Below, in pieces: positions 1 to 7,640 of a DNA stretch of 64,000 nucleotides; positions within the stretch are counted from its first letter, which is position 1; each line of letters starts with the position of its first letter. The translations under genes were made by a program, and so were the position numbers. Under the pieces are notes generated by a model, which did no database searches, was not told the origin of the DNA, and was given only the letters and a program-made list of their open reading frames with translations. The stretch spans positions 43,751 to 107,750 of the forward strand of contig NZ_JBAIYU010000006.1 of NCBI RefSeq assembly GCF_036763085.1, given 5' to 3'. Source of the stretch: JBAIYU01 sp036763085 (GTDB lineage: Bacteria > Bacillota > Negativicutes > DSM-1736 > Dendrosporobacteraceae).

Positions 1-501
1 AAAGATTTTACACTCTTGGATTTAGGTGGGCAAGATAGTAAGGTTATTAAAGTTCGTAAAGGCAAAATGGTTGATTTCGCGACCAATGATAAATGTGCAG
101 CTAGTACAGGGCGATATCTCGAGAACATGGCTAATGTTTTAGACGTGACCCTCGAAGAATTGAGCCGTTACAGTGATAACCCAGTAGAGCTTAATTCAAC
201 TTGTGCAATTTTTGGCGAATCAGAACTTATTGGCCGAATTGTAGAAGGATATGAGGTTCCTGAGCTTGCCGCTGGGGTAAATTACACGATTTTTAAACGA
301 ATCAAACCCATGCTTACGTCATTGTCAAGTGACACTATTATTTTTACGGGCGGAGTTGCCTTAGGGCAATCGATTCGTTACATGATTGAAAAAGAGCTTG
401 CCGTTAAGGTTGTAGTTCCCCGCTATCCACAGCTAAATGGAGCAATTGGCTGTGTTGCCTTTGCCCTTGAAAAGAGTGAGCGAAATGCTGTTAGGAATTG
501 A
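1..501 (+). CDS. CoA-substrate-specific enzyme activase, BcrAD/BadFG family (5'-truncated by window)
   Basis: The frame is open from base 1, so the N-terminus lies outside the window. The visible part has the ASKHA-ATPase segment DLGGQDSKVI, a first cluster cysteine in CAASTGRYLE, a second in NSTCAIFGESELIG, and the late FTGGVALG nucleotide-binding segment. In this family two such cysteines (one per subunit of a homodimer) hold a bridging [4Fe-4S] cluster, and ATP hydrolysis drives one electron into a 2-hydroxyacyl-CoA dehydratase or benzoyl-CoA reductase. Its last 17 bases overlap the next gene, so the two are probably co-translated. No dehydratase subunit is visible here, so the partner is unknown. 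Confidence 0.88.
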   Translation, partial: KDFTLLDLGGQDSKVIKVRKGKMVDFATNDKCAASTGRYLENMANVLDVTLEELSRYSDNPVELNSTCAIFGESELIGRIVEGYEVPELAAGVNYTIFKRIKPMLTSLSSDTIIFTGGVALGQSIRYMIEKELAVKVVVPRYPQLNGAIGCVAFALEKSERNAVRN

Positions 502-2167
502 TGTAGGCGGCACTTTTACCGATGCAGTTATCATAAAAAATAGTAGTATCATTAAACATACGAAAAAACCGACTACTCATGGTCGGCTTTTAGATTGCAT
601 AGTAACGGCTCTTGATGATGTGCTGGCAGATATTAATTCCGAAGTTATTACACGGGTGGCTTTATCCACAACTATTGCGACTAATGCTATTATTGAAAAT
701 AATATCGATAAAGTAGGTTTAATGGTTATACCTGGCCCTGGTGCTGATTTATCATGTTTATTTCCTGTTAAACCAGTGTGTTTATCTGGTTACACAGATC
801 ATCGCGGACGCGAAGTTTCGGCAGTATCAGATGGCGAAATAGGTGAGGCTTTCCGCAGTTTATCCAAACAAGGCTGCGAAATTTTTGCTATTTCCGGGAA
901 ATTTGCTGTACGCAGTCCAAGGCAAGAGCTGCAGGTGGCCGAGATTATAAATAAGCAAACTAATGCCAAATTTATAACTTTAGGCTCGAGTTTAACTGGT
1001 GGTTTAAATTTTTGGCGTCGAACAAATAGTGCTTATTTTAATTCTGCTATATGGCGATGTTTTAATAATTTCGCTCAAGCCGTCGAATTGGCTCTTAAGC
1101 AGCGTAATGTATTTGCGCCGGTTTTTATACTTAAAGCCGACGGTGGCACTATTCCTTTAGAAGTAGCCAAAAAGTTCCCAGTTGAGACCATCTTTACAGG
1201 ACCAGCTGCAAGTGTTCTAGGGATTATGGCAATGACTCTCCCGGAAGTACCGACTGTATCTCTTGATATTGGGGGGACGACAACTGATATTTCGCTCTGG
1301 AATAGCGGTGTGCCGTTATTTGAGCGAAAAGGTATAAAAATCGCCGATTATCCAACCTCAATCCGCGCATTTAGAATAAAGTCAATTGGTGTGGGGGGGG
1401 ACAGTTACGTCCGCTGGGAAAATGGAAAACTAGAAATAGGTCCTAATCGTCTCGGACCAGCTATGGCTTTAGGCGGTTCTTCGCCGACAGTTACGGATGC
1501 TTTAATAGTTGCAGGGGCGATTCAGTTTGGGGATAAAAAACAAGCTCAAGTAGCAATGGGTCAAATTGCTGGTTCAGAAATGAACGTACTTGAGGCCTCG
1601 AATTTAGTTATTAGCTGTGCGGTGAGCAAAATACATAATGCAATTATTACAATGGTAAAAGAATTGGATTTAGAACCAGTCTATTGCGTAGATGATATTG
1701 TTTCGTCTGAACAGTTTAAACCTCGTCTAATAATTGGAATTGGTGGTGCGGCATCTGGCTTGGTACCATATTTAGCCAATATAATGGACTTACCATATCA
1801 AATACCTTGCTTCGCTCCAGTCGTAAATGCAGTTGGTGCTGCTATTGCAAAACCAACATTGGAGGTTAATTTTAGGGCTGACACAGAGCAGGGAGTATAT
1901 ACGGTTGCGGAATTAGGTATTAAAGAGAACATTCCTAGCAGACGGTTCGGTATGTCAGAGGCTTATAATATGACTAGCAAATATTTGTATCGAAGGGCAG
2001 AGCAGGCTGGTATCTCAGTAGACGAGACTGAGATTGTGCATCAGGAGGAATTTAATTTAGTCAGAGGTTTTAGTACAGTTGGTCAGATTTTGACCTGCCA
2101 TATGCAGATAAAACCGGGAGTTCTTACAGCCATTTCCGAAATGGCGGAGGTTAACTATGACAAGTAA
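485..2167 (+). CDS. Hydantoinase/oxoprolinase (HyuA-like) family protein
   Basis: The start is set at the ATG giving MLLGIDVGGTFTD, because that places the family's first phosphate-binding motif at the N-terminus; the longer open frame is only read-through over the upstream gene. A second acetate-kinase-like motif, LDIGGTTTDIS, lies near residue 260. The family includes ATP-dependent hydantoinases and 5-oxoprolinase, but the substrate cannot be read from sequence. About 560 residues is in the range for the HyuA half alone; no HyuB partner follows. It overlaps both neighbours by about 10-17 bp, indicating one transcript with the activase and the deacetylase-like gene. Confidence 0.8.
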   Translation: MLLGIDVGGTFTDAVIIKNSSIIKHTKKPTTHGRLLDCIVTALDDVLADINSEVITRVALSTTIATNAIIENNIDKVGLMVIPGPGADLSCLFPVKPVCLSGYTDHRGREVSAVSDGEIGEAFRSLSKQGCEIFAISGKFAVRSPRQELQVAEIINKQTNAKFITLGSSLTGGLNFWRRTNSAYFNSAIWRCFNNFAQAVELALKQRNVFAPVFILKADGGTIPLEVAKKFPVETIFTGPAASVLGIMAMTLPEVPTVSLDIGGTTTDISLWNSGVPLFERKGIKIADYPTSIRAFRIKSIGVGGDSYVRWENGKLEIGPNRLGPAMALGGSSPTVTDALIVAGAIQFGDKKQAQVAMGQIAGSEMNVLEASNLVISCAVSKIHNAIITMVKELDLEPVYCVDDIVSSEQFKPRLIIGIGGAASGLVPYLANIMDLPYQIPCFAPVVNAVGAAIAKPTLEVNFRADTEQGVYTVAELGIKENIPSRRFGMSEAYNMTSKYLYRRAEQAGISVDETEIVHQEEFNLVRGFSTVGQILTCHMQIKPGVLTAISEMAEVNYDK

Positions 2168-3473
2168 GTTAGGTCTAGTGTTCTTCCCTGCCTTTGATTG
2201 GGCAATTTCGCCTACTCATCCCGAGAGACAGGAAAGGCTGCTCTATACGAGAGATCAGATAGTTGAAGAAGGAATTTTGGATTTACCGAGTATCAAGGAA
2301 TATAAACCGCGGTTGGCAGAGTATGCTGATATTAATAGAGTGCATATTGGTATTCCAAACATTGCTTCTTTGATTACTGATGCTCATCTTGTGTCGGCTG
2401 GCGGTGCAATAGCAGCCGCCGATGCAGTTCTCAATCGAGAGGTAGGGAGGGCTTTTGCGTTAGTTAGACCTCCTGGACATCACGCTATGCGTGTTGTTCA
2501 TGGCACGAGAGGTTTTTGCACAATTAATATTGAAGCAATTATGGTTGAGTATATGCGAAGACATTATGGTTTAAATAGAGTTGCAATAGTTGATACTGAT
2601 GTTCATCATGGTGACGGGACACAAGATATTTTTTATCACGACCCTGATACGCTGTTTATTTCATTTCACCAAGATGGGCGTACGTTGTATCCCGGTAGTG
2701 GCTTTGTAGAGGAAATGGGCAGTCCAAATGCGTTTGGAACGACAGTCAATATACCTCTGCCTCCAGGTACAAGTGACGAAGGTTTTCATGAAGTGCTTGA
2801 TCATTTGGTATTACCATTTATTGACGATTTTAAGCCTGATATAATTATCAATTCTGCTGGTCAAGATAATCATTATAGTGATCCATTAGCTAATATGGCG
2901 ATTACTGCCCAAGGATACGCAAATTTGGCTAAAAAGCTAAAAGCCGATATTGCCGTGCTTGAAGGCGGATATTCGATTGAAGATGCACTTCCGTATGTAA
3001 ATGTCGGGATTATACTAGCGATGGCTGGTCTCGATTTTAAGAATGTAATAGAACCAGATATTGCCAAACGGCCAAGGCAATCTTCTTCAACTGCAAAATA
3101 TATAAGTCAGCTTGTGAGAGAATGGCAAGACATATGGCGTAACAGGGAAAGGCTAAAGCAACAGGAAAAAAGCAAAACCGGTGAATTTTGGCAAAGAAAA
3201 CGCAATATTTACTATGACGATAGCGGCCTTAATGAAAGTCAGATTGAAACCGTGCGCATTTGTAATGAATGTGCTGGGTATATCACGATTGCGACTGAAG
3301 CTGAAGGATATAGCTTCGGAGCAAAATCTGCTTTTGTTGGTGTTATTCCCCGCAATTCTTGCCCACATTGCTCAGCTGCTGTTCGCGATGCTGTTCTTGC
3401 TGCTAAACGTATTGGCAATTACCAAAATTATTTTTTACAGGATAAGGTGCAGGATATTTTTGAAAAAATTTAG
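2157..3473 (+). CDS. Histone deacetylase/AcuC-like hydrolase with C-terminal Cys4 zinc-ribbon-like tail
   Basis: The deacetylase fold signature is complete: PGHHA near residue 105, DVHHGDGTQ near 147 (zinc-ligand Asp and His), SAGQDNHYSDPL near 235 (third zinc ligand) and EGGYS near 270 (catalytic Tyr). Relatives remove acetyl or other acyl groups from proteins, polyamines or small amides. Beyond the usual domain there is a basic linker and a C-terminal unit with CNEC (about 368) and CPHC (about 402), which looks like a four-cysteine metal knuckle and is unusual for bacterial members. The start overlaps the previous gene. Substrate unknown. Confidence 0.82.
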   Translation: MTSKLGLVFFPAFDWAISPTHPERQERLLYTRDQIVEEGILDLPSIKEYKPRLAEYADINRVHIGIPNIASLITDAHLVSAGGAIAAADAVLNREVGRAFALVRPPGHHAMRVVHGTRGFCTINIEAIMVEYMRRHYGLNRVAIVDTDVHHGDGTQDIFYHDPDTLFISFHQDGRTLYPGSGFVEEMGSPNAFGTTVNIPLPPGTSDEGFHEVLDHLVLPFIDDFKPDIIINSAGQDNHYSDPLANMAITAQGYANLAKKLKADIAVLEGGYSIEDALPYVNVGIILAMAGLDFKNVIEPDIAKRPRQSSSTAKYISQLVREWQDIWRNRERLKQQEKSKTGEFWQRKRNIYYDDSGLNESQIETVRICNECAGYITIATEAEGYSFGAKSAFVGVIPRNSCPHCSAAVRDAVLAAKRIGNYQNYFLQDKVQDIFEKI

Positions 3474-3493
3474 ATAATGCATTAGGAGGAACT

Positions 3494-4240
3494 ATGACTA
3501 GAGTAGACGGACGTACGCCAGAGCAAATGAGACAGGTTAAAATAACCCGGAATTATTTAAAGTATCCAGAAGGCTCTGTTTTAATTGAAGTTGGCAGTAC
3601 TAAGGTAATTTGTACTGCGACTATTGAAGATAAGGTTCCGCCATTTTTAAAAGGCTCAGGAGAAGGTTGGATAACGGCTGAATATTCGCTATTACCTCGG
3701 TCTACCCAAGTTCGTAATTCGCGTGAATCAACTAGAGGGAAGATTACTGGCCGTACCCACGAAATTCAACGTCTTATAGGGCGCGCTTTGCGCAGTGTAG
3801 TTGATTTAAAAGCTTTGGGTGAACGTACAATATGGATAGATTGTGATGTTATTCAAGCAGATGGAGGAACAAGAACTGCGTCAATAACCGGTGCTTTTAT
3901 CGCATTGGTCGATGCAATTAATTCAATCTATACTAATGAAGAAAAACCTTTTCCTATCAAGGACTTCTTAGCTGCAGCAAGTGTTGGCATTCTAAAAGAT
4001 GGAACGGTTGTGCTGGATTTATGTTATGACGAAGATTCTAATGCCTTGGTAGATATGAATGTCGTTATGACTGGAAATGGTCTGTTTGTAGAAGTTCAAG
4101 GTACAGGAGAAGAAAGGCCATATAGCAGGCAAGAATTAAATGACATGTTAGCAAAAGCTGATAAAGGAATCCTTGAACTGATTGATTATCAGAAAGAAAT
4201 ATTAGGGCAGTTATCTTGGAAAGTGGGGCGTGAGCCTTGA
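3494..4240 (+). CDS. rph: Ribonuclease PH
   Basis: Phosphorolytic 3'->5' exoribonuclease that trims tRNA 3' ends. The protein is 248 residues, normal for the family. Hallmarks are the N-terminal RVDGRTPEQMR, the ITAEYSLLPRST and RTHEIQRLIGRALR phosphate/RNA-binding segments, and CDVIQADGGTRTASITGAF. A clear AGGAGG-type ribosome site precedes the ATG. Its stop codon overlaps the TTG start of the XTP pyrophosphatase gene, the usual rph-rdgB coupling in Firmicutes. Confidence 0.97.
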   Translation: MTRVDGRTPEQMRQVKITRNYLKYPEGSVLIEVGSTKVICTATIEDKVPPFLKGSGEGWITAEYSLLPRSTQVRNSRESTRGKITGRTHEIQRLIGRALRSVVDLKALGERTIWIDCDVIQADGGTRTASITGAFIALVDAINSIYTNEEKPFPIKDFLAAASVGILKDGTVVLDLCYDEDSNALVDMNVVMTGNGLFVEVQGTGEERPYSRQELNDMLAKADKGILELIDYQKEILGQLSWKVGREP

Positions 4241-4827
4241 AAGAAGTAGTTATAGCAAGCAAAAATAGTGGCAAAATTACTGAAATAGCTGCCGCTTTAG
4301 CACATTTGCCGGTGAAGGTGGTATCGCTTGCTGATTTTGGCGAAGTAGCCGAAGCGGTTGAAGATGGCTCAACATTTGCTGAAAATGCATTAATAAAAGC
4401 TAAATACTATTCTAATTTTACAGGAAAAGCTTGTCTTGCTGATGATTCAGGCTTGGAAGTTGATGCGCTTAACGGTGCGCCTGGTGTATATTCAGCGCGT
4501 TATGCAGGTGAAAACGCTTCAGATTCAGAGAATAATAAAAAGCTGTTAGAAAATCTTAAGGATGAGGATTGCCGTACAGCTCGCTTTCGTTGTTCATTGG
4601 TGTTTTATGATATAAATGGAGAAGTCTTATCAACAGATGGGGTATGTGAAGGGGTATTGCTTAATGAACCTCGCGGCAATGGCGGTTTCGGTTATGACCC
4701 ACTGTTTTTGATACCAAATTTAGATAAGACGCTAGCTGAAATTAGTATTAATGAAAAAAATGCTATTAGTCATCGTGGGGCAGCACTGCGAAGTATGGCT
4801 GAAAAAATGGCGGTATATTTAAAGTGA
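4237..4827 (+). CDS. rdgB: XTP/dITP diphosphatase (RdgB/HAM1)
   Basis: House-cleaning enzyme hydrolysing ITP, dITP and XTP to monophosphates so that deaminated purines are not incorporated. Seen: N-terminal SKNSGKI, the core LADDSGLEVDALNGAPGVYS, GFGYDPLF, and SHRGAALR near the C-terminus, all family signatures. 196 residues is the normal length. Translation starts at a TTG that overlaps the rph stop, so it is probably translationally coupled; no other in-frame start gives the conserved N-terminal beta strand. Confidence 0.96.
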   Translation: MKEVVIASKNSGKITEIAAALAHLPVKVVSLADFGEVAEAVEDGSTFAENALIKAKYYSNFTGKACLADDSGLEVDALNGAPGVYSARYAGENASDSENNKKLLENLKDEDCRTARFRCSLVFYDINGEVLSTDGVCEGVLLNEPRGNGGFGYDPLFLIPNLDKTLAEISINEKNAISHRGAALRSMAEKMAVYLK

Positions 4828-5294
4828 GAATCGGTGTTATCAGTGATAGTCATGGTGATATTAGGGCGATTAAAAAAGTGTTGGAGGATGCAAAGGATAT
4901 AAATCTTTGGATTCATGCCGGCGATTATAGCCAAGACGCTGAGTTAGTTGCCGGTAGGAACAATACAACTATTATAACTGTTGCTGGAAACTGCGATGGT
5001 GCCTGTAAGGCTAAACCTGATGAATTTATCGAACTGGAAGACAAAAAAATATGGGTGACCCACGGACATCGTTATGACGTAAAACAGAGTTACCACCAAC
5101 TTCTATGGTGGGCTAAGCAATATGAAGTAGATATTGTTATTTTTGGGCACAGTCATGTGCCTGAAGTTAAACTACTTGATAGTGTATTGTTAGTTAATCC
5201 AGGCAGCGTTTCTAAGCCGCGGTGGCCTAAGCCAACTTATGCAATTATTGAAATTAAAAATAAAATAGCTGAAGCCCAAATAGTTGAGTTTTAA
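4824..5294 (+). CDS. Metallophosphoesterase (YfcE/MJ0936 family)
   Basis: Small calcineurin-like phosphodiesterase. The metal-binding series is complete: SDSHGD (10s), HAGDY (about 33), GNCD (about 56), THGHRYD (about 78), FGHSHVP (about 110) and NPGS (about 126). The GTG start overlaps the rdgB stop by four bases, and a rho-independent terminator follows, so rph-rdgB-this gene form the end of a transcription unit. Members hydrolyse generic phosphodiesters in vitro; physiological substrate unknown. Confidence 0.9.
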   Translation: MRIGVISDSHGDIRAIKKVLEDAKDINLWIHAGDYSQDAELVAGRNNTTIITVAGNCDGACKAKPDEFIELEDKKIWVTHGHRYDVKQSYHQLLWWAKQYEVDIVIFGHSHVPEVKLLDSVLLVNPGSVSKPRWPKPTYAIIEIKNKIAEAQIVEF

Positions 5295-5299
5295 TTGAG

Positions 5300-5343
5300 A
5301 ATGCAGGCGAAGGTGCTATAAAGCGCTTTTGCCTGCATTTTTT
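5300..5343 (+). terminator. Rho-independent terminator after the rph operon
   Basis: Nine-bp stem AATGCAGGC/GCCTGCATT with a long loop, followed by a T-rich tract, six bases after the phosphoesterase stop. Confidence 0.85.
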
Positions 5344-5344
5344 A

Positions 5345-5604
5345 TATTACGAAAAAATATAAGCTTTCCGTATTTATAATTAAAGTCGTTAATTGGCATG
5401 CATTATTAGCGCTCCAACGCCTTTTCGTATAATAGGGCTGATCCTTGTGCCTAAATGTTGTAGAGGGCTCGACTTTATAATTAATTCTTAAGCTCCTTCC
5501 GGAGATAGTTTAAATCTTACCAGAGGTAAGTCATGCGACGATTATATTGCATATATTATAATGTGTCAGTTCTAAGAGAATTCTCGAAGGGAAGGAGTGA
5601 GTTA
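5345..5604 (+). other. Non-coding leader upstream of the RDD gene
   Basis: About 260 bases without a credible ORF. Two short hairpins are visible near the 3' end: CTCC-TTCC-GGAG (about 5491-5502) and CTTAC-CAGAG-GTAAG (about 5516-5530), followed by AT-rich sequence and an AAGGAG ribosome site. The layout could be a structured 5' leader, but I recognise no known riboswitch class. Confidence 0.35.
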
Positions 5605-6030
5605 ATGAATAATGGTAATGTAACCTTAGTCGGGGCAGGTGTTGGTGTAAGGTTTGTTGCTATACTAATTGACGGGCTTATATTCTTACCGGTTTCATAC
5701 TTGGTTGCAGCGATTTTCGGCACTACCATATCGGAAGGATTTACTCTAGAAGGAATTGGTTTTTATATTACAATGCTGCTGAGTTTTGCTTATTATATTT
5801 ATTTCGAGGGAGTGCGGGGCGCGACAATTGGGAAACTGATCATTGGCCTAAAGGTCGTAAAGCTTGATGGAACACCCTGTGACACTAAAGCAGCGGTTGT
5901 CAGGACAGTAGCGAGAATAATTGATGGGTTGCCTTTCGCGTATCTTCTTGGGGCATTGTCGATATGGGTATCTGTTAATAACCAGCGAATTGGTGACAGG
6001 TTGGCCGGAACAATAGTTGTTAGGAAATAG
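5605..6030 (+). CDS. RDD family membrane protein
   Basis: About 141 residues with three hydrophobic helices and the family's arginine/aspartate pattern: GVRFVAILIDGLIF near the N-terminus (R and D inside helix 1), GKLIIGLKVVKLDGTPCD in the middle, and a final NNQRIGDRLAGTIVV. The start is placed at the ATG preceded by GGGAAGGAG; the longer open frame has no ribosome site. RDD proteins are small inner-membrane proteins of mostly unknown role, some proposed as ion transporters. Monocistronic: a strong terminator follows. Confidence 0.85.
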   Translation: MNNGNVTLVGAGVGVRFVAILIDGLIFLPVSYLVAAIFGTTISEGFTLEGIGFYITMLLSFAYYIYFEGVRGATIGKLIIGLKVVKLDGTPCDTKAAVVRTVARIIDGLPFAYLLGALSIWVSVNNQRIGDRLAGTIVVRK

Positions 6031-6072
6031 GCGAAATAGTGAGTATTTTTAAAGAAATATGAGAAATTAAGC

Positions 6073-6110
6073 AAGCTAAAGGAGATCTCGCGATCTCCTT
6101 TAGCTTTTTG
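6073..6110 (+). terminator. Rho-independent terminator after RDD gene
   Basis: A perfect 15-bp inverted repeat (arms AAGCTAAAGGAGATC / GATCTCCTTTAGCTT) with a four-base loop, then TTT. Confidence 0.92.
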
Positions 6111-6124
6111 TATACAAATTGAGA

Positions 6125-6153
6125 TTGTTTTCTGACAATATATATGCGATAAT
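6125..6153 (+). promoter_or_regulatory. Sigma-A-type promoter of the GntR/glutamate mutase operon
   Basis: TTGTTT (6125-6130), 17-bp spacer, GATAAT (6148-6153). It lies just upstream of a long palindrome and the GntR gene. Confidence 0.6.
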
Positions 6154-6166
6154 ATTTATATAGTAC

Positions 6167-6194
6167 AAATTGGATTAATGGATTAATCCAATTT
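6167..6194 (+). promoter_or_regulatory. Perfect palindromic operator upstream of GntR regulator
   Basis: Arms AAATTGGATTAAT and ATTAATCCAATTT are exact inverted copies separated by GG. The site falls just downstream of the predicted transcription start and abuts the GAGGAG ribosome site, a typical position for repression by a dimeric GntR protein. Binding by the adjacent regulator is inferred. Confidence 0.75.
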
Positions 6195-6209
6195 GAGGAG
6201 AGTGAATGG

Positions 6210-7169
6210 ATGATACTGCAAAGATTGGGTGTGCCGATTTATCTTCAAGTTAAAAACTACATAATGGATAGAATCAAATCAGAAGAGTTCTCAGTAGGTG
6301 CTAAAATACCTACGGAACGAGAATTGGCCCAAAAACTTGGTATCAGCCGAAATACTGTAAGCGCAGCTTATAAAGAATTGCTGCTTGAGGGGGTTTTAGA
6401 AGCTCGGCAGGGTCGGGGAACCTTTGTAAGACAGGTTTCGGACGAACTTGATAGCACGTCAACTGAGTTTTCTGGCACACGCCAGGAGCGGGCGCTGAAA
6501 ATTATTGACGAGGCTATCGCAAAAGTTACTGGGCTAGGATTCAGTGTAGATCAATTCATAGCTTTTGCCAGTATTCGCGCGAAAGAAAAAGCTGAAGACG
6601 CAAAACAACTGAGAATAGCTATTGTTGCTAATACACCGGAATTTATAAAGCATTATATATTCCAAATAAGTCAGGTTGTTAAGGCTAGTTTTGAAGCCGT
6701 TGAACTTAAGTCATTAATGCAAGGAACTGTTCCTATTGAATTGCTGCATGCTTGCGATCTGGTGGTTACTAGCATTGAAAATCAAGCGGTAATAATGGGA
6801 ATGATGGGGAATAGTAAAAAGATAGCGGTTGTTTCAACTGTGCCTTATCTCGAAGCTGTTGTAAGATTAGCGCGGCTTTCCGGTGGAACTTCAGTCGGTA
6901 TTATTGCTGAAACTCGTGAATTTATCGATAGTATTAGAAATTTAATGGCTAAAACAATGATTGAGACTGGTGAGATTAACGAATTAATAGATAATGGCAA
7001 TCGCGAAAAGCTGCGTCAATTCGCTAACCAGCACGAAGTGCTGGTTGTCGATGAAGGACACGAAAGTTTAGTACGTCAAGTAGTACTAAATGATAAAGAA
7101 ATAATAACTTTTTATTATGAAATAGACCAAGGATCGCTCAATCAGCTTATTGGAAGAATAATGACATGA
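6210..7169 (+). CDS. GntR-family transcriptional regulator of the glutamate mutase cluster
   Basis: The N-terminal 75 residues are a canonical GntR winged helix: PIYLQVKNYIMDRI, KIPTERELAQKLGISRNTVSAAYKELLLEG and ARQGRGTFV. The remaining 240 residues are neither the FCD, UTRA nor aminotransferase domain; they show alternating hydrophobic strands (LRIAIVANTPEF, KKIAVVSTVPYL, TSVGIIAETREF, HEVLVVDEGHE), suggesting a Rossmann-like ligand sensor. The gene heads the glm-mal-cit cluster and sits behind a perfect palindrome, so autoregulated control of this pathway is the simplest reading. The effector is unknown; glutamate or a pathway intermediate is a guess. Confidence 0.85.
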   Translation: MILQRLGVPIYLQVKNYIMDRIKSEEFSVGAKIPTERELAQKLGISRNTVSAAYKELLLEGVLEARQGRGTFVRQVSDELDSTSTEFSGTRQERALKIIDEAIAKVTGLGFSVDQFIAFASIRAKEKAEDAKQLRIAIVANTPEFIKHYIFQISQVVKASFEAVELKSLMQGTVPIELLHACDLVVTSIENQAVIMGMMGNSKKIAVVSTVPYLEAVVRLARLSGGTSVGIIAETREFIDSIRNLMAKTMIETGEINELIDNGNREKLRQFANQHEVLVVDEGHESLVRQVVLNDKEIITFYYEIDQGSLNQLIGRIMT

Positions 7170-7205
7170 AGAATATTTCTAAAAATATATAAAGGGGTAA
7201 TTAGA

Positions 7206-7640
7206 ATGCAGAAAGATAGAACAAAAATTGTTTTAGGAGTTATAGGGGCGGATTGTCATGCTGTGGGTAATAAAATTTTGGCTCACGCAATTACAGCTGC
7301 GGGGTTCGAGGTTGTAAATCTTGGTGTGCTTGTACCTCAAGAAGATTTTGTGAACGCAGCTATTGAAACAGACGCTAAGGCAATTCTTGTTGCTTCTTTA
7401 TACGGTCACGGTGAAATAGACTGTCGTGGATTAAGAAGCCGCTGCGATGAAAGTGGGATCGGCGACATTTTACTGTATGTTGGCGGAAATTTAGTTGTTG
7501 GAAAAACTGATTTTACCGAAGTCCAAGATAAGTTTCTAGGTATGGGATATGATCGAGTATATGAACCAGGTATTTTGCCAGATCAGGTAATCGAAGATCT
7601 AAAAAGCGATTTAGCGAAAAGGGGTCATTTTAGTGAATAA
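7206..7640 (+). CDS. glmS: Glutamate mutase (methylaspartate mutase) sigma subunit
   Basis: B12-binding small subunit of the adenosylcobalamin-dependent mutase that converts L-glutamate to (2S,3S)-3-methylaspartate. The cobalamin motif D-x-H-x-x-G is present as DCHAVG at residues 16-21; His18 should ligate cobalt in the base-off mode. VASLYGHGE and YVGGNLVVGK complete the fold. 144 residues is slightly longer than the usual 137. It is followed with an 8-bp overlap by glmL and then glmE, the conserved order in glutamate-fermenting anaerobes. Confidence 0.96.
   Translation: MQKDRTKIVLGVIGADCHAVGNKILAHAITAAGFEVVNLGVLVPQEDFVNAAIETDAKAILVASLYGHGEIDCRGLRSRCDESGIGDILLYVGGNLVVGKTDFTEVQDKFLGMGYDRVYEPGILPDQVIEDLKSDLAKRGHFSE

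Noticed and set aside
5345..5604. Known riboswitch (for example B12, SAM or c-di-GMP) upstream of the RDD gene
   Set aside because: None of the conserved cores I know could be found; only two short hairpins.
6031..7205. Cobalamin riboswitch controlling glutamate mutase
   Set aside because: No B12-box-like sequence in the short leaders; control by the GntR regulator fits better.
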